From Amoebophrya sp. AT5.2 (Eukaryota > Sar > Dinophyceae > Syndiniales > Amoebophryaceae): DNA of 19,606 nucleotides. This document shows, piece after piece, positions 1 to 8,518 of the stretch. The stretch lies in assembly GCA_005223375.1 (NCBI GenBank), contig RXOD01004643.1, positions 1 to 19,606 of the forward strand, read 5' to 3'. Below the pieces are notes generated by a model. The model did not search any database and was not told where the DNA came from. It worked only from the letters and a program-made list of their open reading frames with translations. Each line of letters starts with the position of its first letter. The first letter of the stretch is position 1. Made by a program: the position numbers and the translations under genes.

Positions 1-185
1 GAAAGAAAAAGCCACCGCACCCATGGGACGCCCCGTGCAGCACACCCGCAGGCTTGGCGCGGCAAAGAGAGCGGCGCGCCGGGGCTCAGGGGTGGGGGGG
101 GGGAATCCCTGCAAGTAACGGCATGCCCTGCAACTCTGGCGGGCGATCTCCGTCGCGTTGATATCCTTCGTCTTGTGCTCCACAG

Positions 186-1332
186 GTCTGGCAGCGAAGA
201 AGCTTCTGGAGGACATGGACGAGAATGGGGACCGCGTCATCACGAGGCAGGAGTGGGTCCACTACTTCAAGCGAGTCGTTTATGTTGTGCACAGTGCCAA
301 TCTTCTGCGGTAGTCGTGGGCTCTGCACTCGCTACTAACTGCAGCTTTATATCCAATTTCCGGGGGCCGGGGCACAACCTGTGGACGTGCACGTGCTCGG
401 CTGCATGTAGGCGTCGTTGCGCCTACCAGTAGCTAGAGGAAGGAAGACGGAACAGGTGTAAAAGTCTAGTGTTTTGATGTTTCTGCTGGCGACAACTGTG
501 GTCTGATTAGCTTTGCTAGCGGCGTCGAAAAGTAAAGCTGAGGACAGCGCTTACGATCGGGACCGCAGGGTAATATTCTGTGCACTTTCTGTTTCTTTCA
601 CATTCCCGCCTGCACGCAGTACAGCGAGGAGGATGTTCACGAAGAGCTTGACGCCTTTCTGGATGGCGCCGGCGTGCCCTTCTCTTTCCAGGTGCCCAAA
701 GTAGACAGCGACAAGAGCAAAGGCCCACGAATCAGCGGCGGCGACGCGCTATCTGCAGCTATGGCGCGGGGGTAGGGTGTCCGATGTTGAAAACCAACAG
801 AGCTACTTACGTAGTATACTCACTAGCTGGCGCATTGGCCTGACCCGCCCCTCTAGTGCGATCTGTTGCTCAGCTTCACGCAACAAAAGTCGACCAAACT
901 ACGCCTAGGTCTCGGCTGCCACCGTGGCCGTCGTATACTCAAGTAAGTTAGTATAGCTGACGCAACACATTTCGTTCTGTAGGCCCAACCTTGCGTGTCA
1001 GTAACAGTATCTTCTGTCTGCTGTCCTCCCTGCGCCGAGTCGGTGTCAGCAGCCAGGTATCTTTTGCTTATCAATCTAGCGCTTCCTGCATCAGATTCAG
1101 AAGTCCTAGTGGCACGCTTCATTTCGGAAACTTGTTGTGTAAGAGGTGCAGCCAAGTGTTTACGAAGCCCGTGACGCTGCTGAAGGACCTAACGCTCGGC
1201 AGCAGCTCCAGCTCGGGCTCGGACGGCGGGAAGGGGGCCGCGGCGCCCGCCACCGTGGTTCCGCTGGACTCGGAGAAAAGCCTTATGGGGGTAAATTCAA
1301 GCGAAAAAGAGAACATGCGAAAAGCGATGTGA
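186..1332 (+). CDS. EF-hand calcium-binding protein, 3' part of gene (exons 186-274, 620-771, 1152-1332)
   Basis: This is a spliced gene read from three exons whose phases agree. Exon 186-274 encodes a helix (LAAKKLLEDM), a 12-residue calcium loop (DENGDRVITRQE) and an exiting helix (WVHYFKR), a textbook EF-hand in which D1, N3, D5, I8 and E12 fit, but the usual Gly at position 6 is Arg. Exon 620-771 continues with YSEEDVHEELDAFLDGAG, and exon 1152-1332 adds a Thr/Lys stretch, a Ser/Gly tract and a charged tail ending at tga 1330-1332. Introns are 275-619 (phase 0) and 772-1151 (phase 2), both GT-AG. The frame is also open from base 3 to a donor at 115 (phase 1), so an upstream exon 3-114 is possible; the true start lies outside the window. 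A strong donor (GGGGTAAAT at 1291) means the C-terminus could differ. EF-hand proteins bind Ca2+ as sensors or buffers; the partner cannot be told here. Confidence 0.72.
275..619 (+). other. Intron of EF-hand gene (phase 0)
   Basis: The donor CGA|GTCGTT and the pyrimidine-rich acceptor ending GCACGCAG join YFKR to YSEED without a frame change. The intron carries a perfect 7-bp hairpin at 407-426 (arms GTAGGCG and CGCCTAC, 6-nt loop). Confidence 0.7.
772..1151 (+). other. Intron of EF-hand gene (phase 2)
   Basis: The donor GCGCGGGG|TAGGGTG (GT at 772) and the acceptor GAGGTGCAG keep phase 2: the split codon GG|C gives Gly. Reading straight through instead meets a stop (tag 773-775), so the gene would end there if this intron were not used. 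The exon after it is GC-rich and protein-like, whereas the intron is not. Confidence 0.6.
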
Positions 1333-1895
1333 GCCGAGTGGGCGATGTGGGCAACGTGTTTGATCCATCGATTGGAGCAATCAGTAAAAGACAGTGCCTG
1401 AATTTAAGTGAAAGTGATGAAAGTGCAAGCAGGGAACATTACCTGCCCCATTTTTTGAATTGCAAGTGAGTGACCGCGCAAGAAGGCGTTGTCTTATAAC
1501 GGCCCAATTCAAAAAATTTATGGTTCGTCCAGCAGGATGACGGAGCAAGAAGCAAGACATTGACATTTTGGTGTTTGCTCGGAACGCTTGTTCGCCGTGC
1601 AGATGCAACAAGTAGTGTGTGTTCCGCTCAGATGCAACAAGAATTTTCGAGCTTGTCTGCCCGAATAGACCCCCACGGGCATATGAGCGAAGCAAAGGGA
1701 CGAGAGCGATGTTGTCGTCGATCAAAGCTGCCTGCTAGATACGGGCTCTTCGGTAGACGTCGTCGGACCCGTCGTTACAGCATCAATTGGAATCCTCGCC
1801 CTTTCACGCAAAGAAATTTACAAAGTTTAGAGGTTCTTGAAGTACGCCTACACCTATACGCATACGCAGTTCGACAAGGTAGCCCACTGCTCAGT
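1333..1895 (+). other. Gap between EF-hand gene and coiled-coil gene
   Basis: No gene is supported. The stretch is less GC-rich than its neighbours. It holds an inverted repeat (1450-1462 with 1505-1517) and a 13-bp direct repeat CAGATGCAACAAG at 1600-1612 and 1629-1641. Frame 3 is open from about 1536 into the next gene, but its composition does not look coding, and it is treated as 5' leader. Confidence 0.5.
1450..1517. repeat. 13-bp inverted repeat, about 42-nt loop
   Basis: ATTTTTTGAATTG at 1450-1462 is matched exactly by its reverse complement CAATTCAAAAAAT at 1505-1517. It lies between two genes transcribed in the same direction, so it could be a 3'-end hairpin or a trace of a small mobile element. 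Confidence 0.7.
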
Positions 1896-4800
1896 ATGGC
1901 GGAAGCTCCCCCTTGTCCTGCCCCTTCTCCGGTGCAGCCTTCTATGGGCGCGCCTTTCCCGCCCGGGGCAGCATCGCCTTACTCCCAGCAGCTCCCTGAG
2001 ATGCAGTTGCAACAGCTGCAGCTGCAGGAGCAAATGCAGCTGCAGGAGCAAATGCAGTTGCAGGAGCAAATGCAGCGCCAGCATTCGCAGCTGCAGAACC
2101 AGCAGCAGAATCAAAACCAACAGGACGAGGTGCGGCACCTGCTTCAGATGCTACGGCGCAAGATGGACGACGACTACGAGTATTTCGCGCGCGAAATCAC
2201 GCAGATGGAGGAAAAGTTCCTCCACAAACTCACCGCGATCGCCGAGGAAAGCAGCAGCAAGATTTGCGCCGTCGCTGAGGAAAACGACCGCCACCACGAC
2301 AAGCTGGAGCGAGTCGAACAGAAGTTGGAACAATTGCTCCAGTCGCAGGCGCAGCAACCGCAGAATCGGGAGCTTGGTGTCGGTGGACAAGCGGAGGGAG
2401 GCTCTATTCCAACACCTTCAAACGGCAAGCTGGAGCTGCTCGAGCAGAAATTGGAGCAAATCCAGACCGAGGTGCAAACACTCGCGGGGGTGGTAGAACA
2501 AGTTGCGAACGCGAAAGACGCGAGTCTGACCGAGCAGAAGGGGGCTGCAGAAGCAGGTGCGGAAGCGGGAGGCGACCGCGGCGACCAGGAAGCGCTTTAC
2601 GCGGCGTTTGAAAAGCGGGTCCTCGCCAAGGTGCGGCAGGAGTGCGGATTGGAAGCGTCGGCGGCGGGCAGCCGCAGCAAGGGCGGTGAAAGTGGAGTTT
2701 CAGCATCTAATTCCGTCGAAACTTCTGAAGCGGTGAATAAAACGGACGTCGTGCTGGCGAGACTGGTGGAACAGAAAACGGCGGCGACGGAGGAAAAAAT
2801 CGAGCAGATTGTGGTGGCGCTGGAGAGACAAAAAGCGAAAACAGAAAAGAACATGGACGTGTGCGTGAAAATACTCGAAGGCTCCAAGAAGCAGGTGGAC
2901 GGACTGGCAGAAAGGATCGGGAAGCTGAATGAGGTGGGGTCTGCTTCTTTCTCTTCTGACTCGAACTACGAACGTGGAAATGCGAAGAAAAGTTTTGACA
3001 TTTTCCAGCGATCATGAGCGCCTCATTTCTGAACCAGCACCGTGTCACAGCTCCAAACCTCTAAAATCAATCGAGAACCATACATCACAGCAAACTACGG
3101 TGCTCGCGGCGCGGTCTGCGCAGCAGGAGCAGCAGTACCGGGAGCAGTTAGAAAGGTACCGAGCCAGCGACGCGACTACTGAGCAGTTTAGGGAGAGCTT
3201 CCGCCAACTGGAAGCGAACCACCGGTCCGCGTTCACTAAGCTCTCCCGCGCCTGCGACGATCGGTTGAAGCAGGGGATGCAAAAGTTGGAGCAGCAGCTG
3301 GTGGAACACGAGCCGAGATCAAGGGGCGCCGGGCATCTTCAAGCGCAAGACGAGGTGGAAGCGGTTTCGGAGCTTCGTGCCGAGGTGAACGTTCTGAAAA
3401 CAAAGTCGCAGCTGAGCCTGGAGAAGTTCAACCGCCTGGAGGTGCTGCTGGAGGAAGAATACAACCAGCGAATCGAAACGGTGGAGCAGGGAGTGAGGTC
3501 GTTGATGAAGGACGGGGCTTCTGCGGCAACAACGACAACAAAGGGAGCGAAGGATGCGGAAAAGTACTCACTTCTTCTTCTGACAGGTTCTCGTCGGGAG
3601 GGAGCAATCACAGTCATCGAAAATCAAATACTGCTATAACCCTTTGATACATAGCTCGTTTGAACTACAGGCCCGGCCCGCAGGCGCTCGCGACTTCCGC
3701 CATCGAGCAGGTCGAGCTGCGCGTAGACAAGAGTCTTCGCGCGCACATGGAGGCGCTCGAGACCACGATGCACTCGTGCGTCGAGTCCTTGCGCTCCGAG
3801 CTGCAACGCGACCTCCGCCGGGACCTCCACTGCGATCTGTACCGCGATCTGCACCGCGATTTGAAGGCCTCCCTCCCCGCCCCTCAGGAAAACGAAGAGG
3901 AGGATCTCGAAAGTGGCCTGTACCACGCAAGGAGCGGCGGAATAATGTCAAAGAACCGCGATCCTAGCGAGCCGCACCAGCACAACGCAGACGCACCCCT
4001 CGTCGCTCGCAACGAGCTCGCCGAACTCCGGCAGCAAGTGAACAGCCAGCTGCAGGCGCTCGAGGCGCAGCTGCGCGCCGCGGAGCGCGCGCTGGAGGAG
4101 AGAATAGTAGCAGGAGAAGTACAACAAGTAGACAATTTAAATTTTCCAAAACTCGAGCACCACGAGAAGAGCATCACTGCACTGGCGTTCAAGGCCCAGG
4201 AGCACCAGCAAGACGTGCACGGTCTCGAGAGCAAGGTCCAGGATCTGACGCTGCTCCTGGCGGAGGCAGACAAAAAGCACTTCCTGCTCGCGGAGGAAGT
4301 GGCGAAAATGGCGACGGGGAGTGGCGAAGTTGCCGGCGCGACGTCGCTAGCAGAAGTAAAGGCGGACTTGCTGGAGAAGCAAGTGCGGGGAATGGAGCGG
4401 AGGCTGGCGGAGCTGGCCGATGCGGGGGCGGAGAGGGAGCGGGTAGAAGGAGGTGTGGGAGTGCGCGTGAAGAAGGCGACAGAAGGACTGGAGCTGAGGA
4501 TGAAGGACGTGGGCGTGGAACAGCAGAAAATCGGAGAGCAGATGAGGGTAATTCTGTGGTTTACCTGTCGCATAGAAGCGCAACAAGAATGTGCTGTCGT
4601 TGTACTAGCCAATAGAAGTAGAAGCGACACTTCTACGCCGCGCAGGCATTCCAACATACCCCAGAACCTCGTCAAACGCGGGATCTTTAGAAAATTGGAG
4701 TCCACGTCCTCACAGTTGTCAAATGCGAAGAGTTTCATAGCTTTTTTGTTTGCAGCAAAATTTTTTTTTTTTGCAGCGGCTGCAAGCCACCCTCGAAGAC

Positions 4801-6162
4801 CGAATCACGGGGGTCGTGTCTGCGTATCTGCGCAACCCGCCCGACGACGAGCGGCTCCAGGTTGCCCCCCCGAAACAATTGCTGCAGGCGCAAGCCGAGC
4901 GGCAGCAGCTGAAGCGCGAAGTCGAGCACAACATCCAGACTGTGGAGAGACGGCTGAAGGACGTCCTCGCCCAAGTTACGGACGACCACACGGAGGCTTT
5001 CCGCATTCTCACCGAGATGCTCAACCGGAAGCAGGATAAAGGGGACCGGGTGGTAGAGAGGGACACAGACTCTCGTGTTGCGCCGGCCGCAGGAACGTCA
5101 TCTTCGAGCCCGAGGATAGTAAAGCCCCGAAGCGCCAGCGTGTCCGGATTCACCGTGCGGCGGGCAGCGGAGGGGGTGAAAGCGGGGGCACGAAGGAGCG
5201 CCGCGGCCGCGCCGGCACTACGCATCGGGGGCATCTCAACGTCCGGTGTCGGGGCGTCCGCGATCGTGCCGCCAACCGGAAACGCAACGCAGTCCAGCTC
5301 GGAGGAGGAGGAAGGTGCAAGAACCACGACGACAGTGGGAGAGCCGCAGCACACGCAGGCGGACAATGCTTTGATCACGAGCTTCCGCACACAGCTGCTG
5401 CTTCCTCGCGCGAAGCGCGCGGCCAGCGTGCCGGTCGGCACGCGGCGAGGCGGAAAAACGATCTTGAAGACGCAGCAATACGACACTTCCACCAGCTCCT
5501 CCGCATCCGCGTCCCTCGCCGACCACGCGGGACCATCGGAAACTGAAAGTCCCCCTGCTGAGCGGTTCGCCTTCTCGTCGTTACAACCGTACTCAACTAC
5601 TACATCTGTCGGCCACGTCGAAGATGCTGCCGCAGCGTTGCGAAAGCGCCTGCTCGATCTGGCGCGACCTGCCTCGATGGGACCAGTCGACGGATCGGTT
5701 AGTGCCGGGGCCGACTTCTCGGTGGAGGGACGGCCGGCGGCCGGTGGGACCGAAGAACGGCAGGACAAACTAGTGGTCGGCCAGCTCGTCGCCGCGTCCT
5801 CCGAGCTCTCGACGGCGGCAAGCAGCCGGCTAGCGTCGAAGGAGCTGAAGATGCCCTCGACGTCGGCCACGACAGGAGCTGCGGGAGCCGCCGTCGAGAG
5901 CTCCTGTTCCTCTGCGACGACGCCGAAGGCCGCGGTGGATCCTGTCCGCCGACCCACGACGCCAAAGTTCGACGCCGTCACCGGGGCGTATCGAATCTTT
6001 CCGTACGAGAGCCGCTGGTTACAACCTCGGGACGGAAGCGCCGAGCGTGACACGGAAGAAGTACCGCTGGAGGGGGAAAGCGAGCGCACGATTGAAGCGC
6101 AGCCGCAACGGCAGCTTTTCCCGCCAGTGAATGAGTGGTTGGCGCAGCCGCGAAGCCAGTGA
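1896..6162 (+). CDS. Large coiled-coil protein (4 exons, about 1257 aa)
   Basis: The exons are 1896-2933, 3091-3563, 3671-4547 and 4777-6162. All junctions are GT-AG and keep frame (phases 0, 2, 0), giving NE|QTTV, EK|PGPQ and QMR|RLQA. The start at 1896 (CAGTATGGCG) is the first ATG followed by coding-like sequence; in-frame ATGs at 1632 and 1683 precede poor composition. The protein begins with a Pro-rich head and three copies of LQEQMQ (residues 43-60). It then runs as heptad-like, Glu/Gln/Lys/Leu-rich coiled coil through about residue 900, broken by five RDLx tetrapeptides (550-569). The C-terminal third is Ser/Thr/Ala-rich and probably disordered, with a distinctive aromatic patch near 1191-1214 (GAYRIFPYESRWLQP). 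Such proteins usually serve cytoskeletal, basal-body or tethering roles. I do not recognise the family, and no catalytic domain is visible. Confidence 0.82.
2022..2075 (+). repeat. Coding minisatellite, 3 x 18 bp (LQEQMQ)
   Basis: Three adjacent 18-bp units, CTGCAGGAGCAAATGCAG at 2022-2039 and 2040-2057 and a one-base variant at 2058-2075, encode LQEQMQ in frame. The near identity at DNA level suggests recent slippage or unequal exchange within the Gln-rich N-terminus. Confidence 0.9.
2934..3090 (+). other. Intron 1 of coiled-coil gene (phase 0, 157 nt)
   Basis: The donor GAG|GTGGGG and acceptor ACATCACAG|CAA join frame 3 to frame 1. The upstream frame continues open to 3017, but the coiled-coil character is lost right after the donor and resumes right after the acceptor. 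Confidence 0.75.
3564..3670 (+). other. Intron 2 of coiled-coil gene (phase 2, 107 nt)
   Basis: The donor GAAAA|GTACTC and acceptor GAACTACAG|GCCC join frame 1 to frame 3, with the split codon AA|G giving Lys. Confidence 0.78.
3807..3866 (+). repeat. Coding tandem repeat, 5 x 12 bp (RDLx)
   Basis: Five 12-bp units encode RDLR, RDLH, CDLY, RDLH and RDLK. Synonymous codons differ between units (GAC CTC, GAT CTG, GAT TTG), so the repeat is older or under amino-acid-level selection. Its four-residue period is unlike the heptads on either side. Confidence 0.85.
4548..4776 (+). other. Intron 3 of coiled-coil gene (phase 0, 229 nt)
   Basis: The donor ATGAGG|GTAATT fits consensus. The acceptor is preceded by an unbroken run of twelve T (4761-4772) before GCAG. 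The intron contains a small hairpin (TAGAAGT...ACTTCTA, about 4613-4637). It joins frame 3 to frame 1, giving QMR|RLQA. Confidence 0.85.
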
Positions 6163-6605
6163 TGGAGTTGAATGAATGTGTCATCTCACAGACCTGAGCG
6201 ACGCACGGCTCCTCATCGACCACTGAGATGGTCGTACACCACGGACCCTGCCCAATGGCAGGCGCCGCGATCCCGCAAGCGCAAAGGCGGCGACCGAATA
6301 AAAGAAGGCGTGCTTCTACTTGGCTCGAGCGAAGCGAATGTCATCGATCGGTCGGACGTCCTAGGGCCGTGCTACTATTCATTCTATATCTATCCGCATC
6401 CGATAATCGCAATCGGTCATCGACTTTTGTATTCGTTGATCACGTCGATTCTTCTCGTCCTGCTCGTGCCTAAATTGGTATTGCCGAGAGGAAGTGTCGT
6501 GAACGATATTCGCCAAGAAACTACACTACCGTAGTACACTAAAATTAATTTTAATAGAGTACTACTCGTGCTGCGGTAGTTCGTTGCACTTCACGTCGCA
6601 AAATC
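6163..6605 (+). other. Gap after coiled-coil gene
   Basis: I see no gene. Composition shifts to AT-rich near 6530-6560, where a hyphenated palindrome sits. An AATAAA occurs near 6296, but this signal is not dependable in dinoflagellates. Confidence 0.5.
6525..6580. repeat. Hyphenated palindrome in AT-rich spacer
   Basis: There are three nested symmetric elements: ACTACCG (6525-6531) with CGGTAGT (6574-6580), GTAGTAC (6531-6537) with GTACTAC (6559-6565), and a perfect 12-bp core palindrome AAAATTAATTTT (6541-6552). The layout is symmetric apart from spacer length. It could fold as a cruciform, or mark a 3'-end signal or a decayed inverted-repeat element. Confidence 0.75.
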
Positions 6606-6722
6606 ATGTTCGCATGGCTCAAAGACGCCCAGCGGCGAAGTAGACAGGGGTCCGATGCCAGCGATAGGGATAGCGAAGTAGACAGCGGCGAAGTGGAACT
6701 TGATGCTAGTCGATCGATAAGT
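6606..6722 (+). CDS. Possible 5' exon of the membrane protein gene
   Basis: ATG 6606 opens a 39-codon frame beginning MFAWLKDAQRRSRQGSDASD and rich in Ser, Asp and Glu. A GT at 6723 and an AG at 6779-6780 would splice it in phase 0 to HREVGPRVSFSS of the downstream frame, replacing the first 18 residues predicted from ATG 6727. The intron would be short and lacks a clear pyrimidine tract, so this may instead be an upstream ORF. It contains a 13-bp direct repeat (6635-6647 and 6673-6685). Confidence 0.35.
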
Positions 6723-6726
6723 GTGA

Positions 6727-7920
6727 ATGTTGGCCGGCGGCGACGACGATGGTGCTAGCGTTCCGCTTGCAAGCGACCAGCACCGAGAAGTGGGCCCGCG
6801 CGTTTCGTTTTCGTCCGCACCGGCGGAGTCATCAACAGCCGCGGAGAATGTGTCGAACCGACCCGGATCCCAGTCCCCCGGCCTGCAGGGAGAGGATGAG
6901 GGAACCGCAGCCACCGCCGCAGCCCAGGCCCGCCACCACCTCCTCGTCTGCAAGGTTCTCGTCGCGCTGCTACCACTCTGCATGCTCGCAAAAGCCGCGG
7001 CAGGGATTCCCGGACTGCTGCTCTCCGACGCGTTCGCTTTTGGCGCTGGCTGCTGCGCTTTTTTTAGCAAGGCGGCAGGACGAGAAGGGGCTGCGGGTGC
7101 TGGGGATAATACAAATTCTAATTCAAATGCAATTAACCCCACTACGGGAGGACGAGGACAAGACGCGGAGCCGCCTCCTCCTCCGACATCAACTGTGGAG
7201 TCCCTGTTTTCCCCCCGGCCACGACTGACGGCGATGGCGAGCGCGTGCGTGGGTGTTCTGGCGGTGTTTGCGCTGTTCAACGCGTTTTGGAACCTGCTGG
7301 TGCTGATTCTGCTATTCAGCCCGAGCACTGGCCCTAGCCCCAGCCACAGGCCGTGGGCTAGTTTCATGCGGACAAGCTGCGCACCGGAGCCGGGCCAAGA
7401 TGAGGACGGAGGGGGACCAGGAACTGCGGCGTCTGCGCCTGAAGGCAGACCTACTGATGCGGCGGACGGAGTAGACGGCGCTGGCTTAGTTGGACGGAGA
7501 TTTTTTGACCGTGATCACCATGACAAGTGCTCTGTGGCGACGGCAGTGGGGGACGCGGTGCTGGTGTTCAGCATTGTACAGTACTGTTTGCTCGCTTACT
7601 GTGCTCGCGAAGTCGAAGTCGAGCAAGACGAGGCGCTGAGAACCAGCAGCGTGCTCTACGACGACGACGCTGGAATAGATTTTCAGGCAGGTGGTGACTA
7701 TCGCTATCCCGTCAGGACGGGCGCATTTTTGGCGCGTGGTCCATTCCGTGAGGGGGCAAGAACGATCAGCAGACCGGTTGCGCAGCCGGCGGCGGTCGTC
7801 GAGCTCCCGCGCAGGAATCTGGGAGTTGATGGCGGACCCGACGCTGACACTCAACAAGGAGGCTTCTTTCCCTTCTCCGGCGCAGGACACAAGCTGGGAG
7901 GAGAAAGCACCACCCAGTGA
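6727..7920 (+). CDS. Multipass membrane protein, unknown family
   Basis: An open frame of 397 codons starts with ATG 6727, directly after an in-frame tga. The N-terminal 65 residues are Ser/Ala/acidic and low-complexity. Hydrophobic segments follow at about 70-90 (LLVCKVLVALLPLCMLAKA), 93-112, 167-197 (VGVLAVFALFNAFWNLLVLI) and 271-291, so three or four membrane spans are likely. A Pro-rich stretch (about 154-166) and a Gly/Asp-rich loop (about 218-250) separate them. The tail is polar and probably cytosolic. I do not recognise the family, and no transporter or enzyme motif is visible. The start is uncertain: a frame from ATG 6606 encodes 39 protein-like residues and could join at 6781 through a 58-nt GT-AG intron (6723-6780). 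Confidence 0.65.
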   Translation: MLAGGDDDGASVPLASDQHREVGPRVSFSSAPAESSTAAENVSNRPGSQSPGLQGEDEGTAATAAAQARHHLLVCKVLVALLPLCMLAKAAAGIPGLLLSDAFAFGAGCCAFFSKAAGREGAAGAGDNTNSNSNAINPTTGGRGQDAEPPPPPTSTVESLFSPRPRLTAMASACVGVLAVFALFNAFWNLLVLILLFSPSTGPSPSHRPWASFMRTSCAPEPGQDEDGGGPGTAASAPEGRPTDAADGVDGAGLVGRRFFDRDHHDKCSVATAVGDAVLVFSIVQYCLLAYCAREVEVEQDEALRTSSVLYDDDAGIDFQAGGDYRYPVRTGAFLARGPFREGARTISRPVAQPAAVVELPRRNLGVDGGPDADTQQGGFFPFSGAGHKLGGESTTQ

Positions 7921-8518
7921 GCGCTGCGATAATGTAGAATCACATAGAGAAGTAGTTGGCACAGTACATTGAGGCCACTGAGGAGCAGGTCGGGCCGCGC
8001 GAGTGTGGGGCGTGAGGTGCTGCCTGCGCCTGCTTCAGGATGGCGACCAGAAGCACGGATATAGTGAGGACAACGACAAAAAACAAATGCACACTTGAAA
8101 AGGTCTGCACGGCGCGGCTTGCAGAGCTGTGTAGCAGGCTTCATTTTCATAGAAAATTCTGGAGGTGAAGACGCACGCGTGGGTTAAGATCAACAAAGAT
8201 GATGGGCAGGTCGTGCTGCGAGAACGACAAAGAAGAAGTGCGTGATCTTGACTCTGGAGCATGGTCTTTTCAATGAAGTTCGACCAGTTGCGACACAAAT
8301 CCGCGAAGTCCGTTTCTTTGCGATTTTTGTTCCTGTTTGACCAGACAAAATGATGCTGGCTCGTCGAAGTTTTTTCTTTGAATCAGCGTCGCAGAGTTCG
8401 TAGTTTTTTCCTCGTGTGCTCTTTTTCTTTCGTGCACAAGTTGGTAAAGTCGTAGTCGTGGCTTCTTGCTGCAGAGAAGGAGCCGCTGACGTGATTCGCG
8501 CGGGTTCACGACAAAAGA
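7921..8518 (+). other. Gap before glycosyltransferase gene
   Basis: No supported gene on either strand; reverse-strand frames here have no recognisable content. Pyrimidine-rich tracts end in AG at 8439-8440 (CTCTTTTTCTTTCGTGCACAAG) and 8473-8474 (CTTCTTGCTGCAG). Confidence 0.5.
8451..8474 (+). promoter_or_regulatory. Candidate trans-splice acceptor
   Basis: A pyrimidine-rich tract ending TTGCTGCAG lies 44 nt before the ATG at 8519. If this is a dinoflagellate-lineage genome, mRNAs receive a spliced leader at such a site. The AG near 8440 is an alternative. This rests on sequence pattern alone. Confidence 0.25.

Noticed and set aside
1536..1895. Possible fusion of the EF-hand gene to the coiled-coil gene through a phase-0 intron 1291-1535
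   Set aside because: The phases fit, but the 120 residues that would be encoded look random and the base composition is intergenic.
275..4776. Introner-type hallmarks (terminal inverted repeats and target-site duplications) in the introns
   Set aside because: The intron ends I could define do not show matching terminal repeats or convincing flanking duplications; they look like ordinary GT-AG introns.
4719..6089. 456-codon open frame on the - strand opposite the last exon of the coiled-coil gene
   Set aside because: It is a Ser/Arg-rich antisense shadow with no motif; the sense frame is supported by splice junctions and coiled-coil continuity.
7921..8518. Reverse-strand frames (up to 135 codons) before the glycosyltransferase gene
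   Set aside because: No recognisable domain, composition like non-coding DNA, and overlap with the start of the + strand gene.
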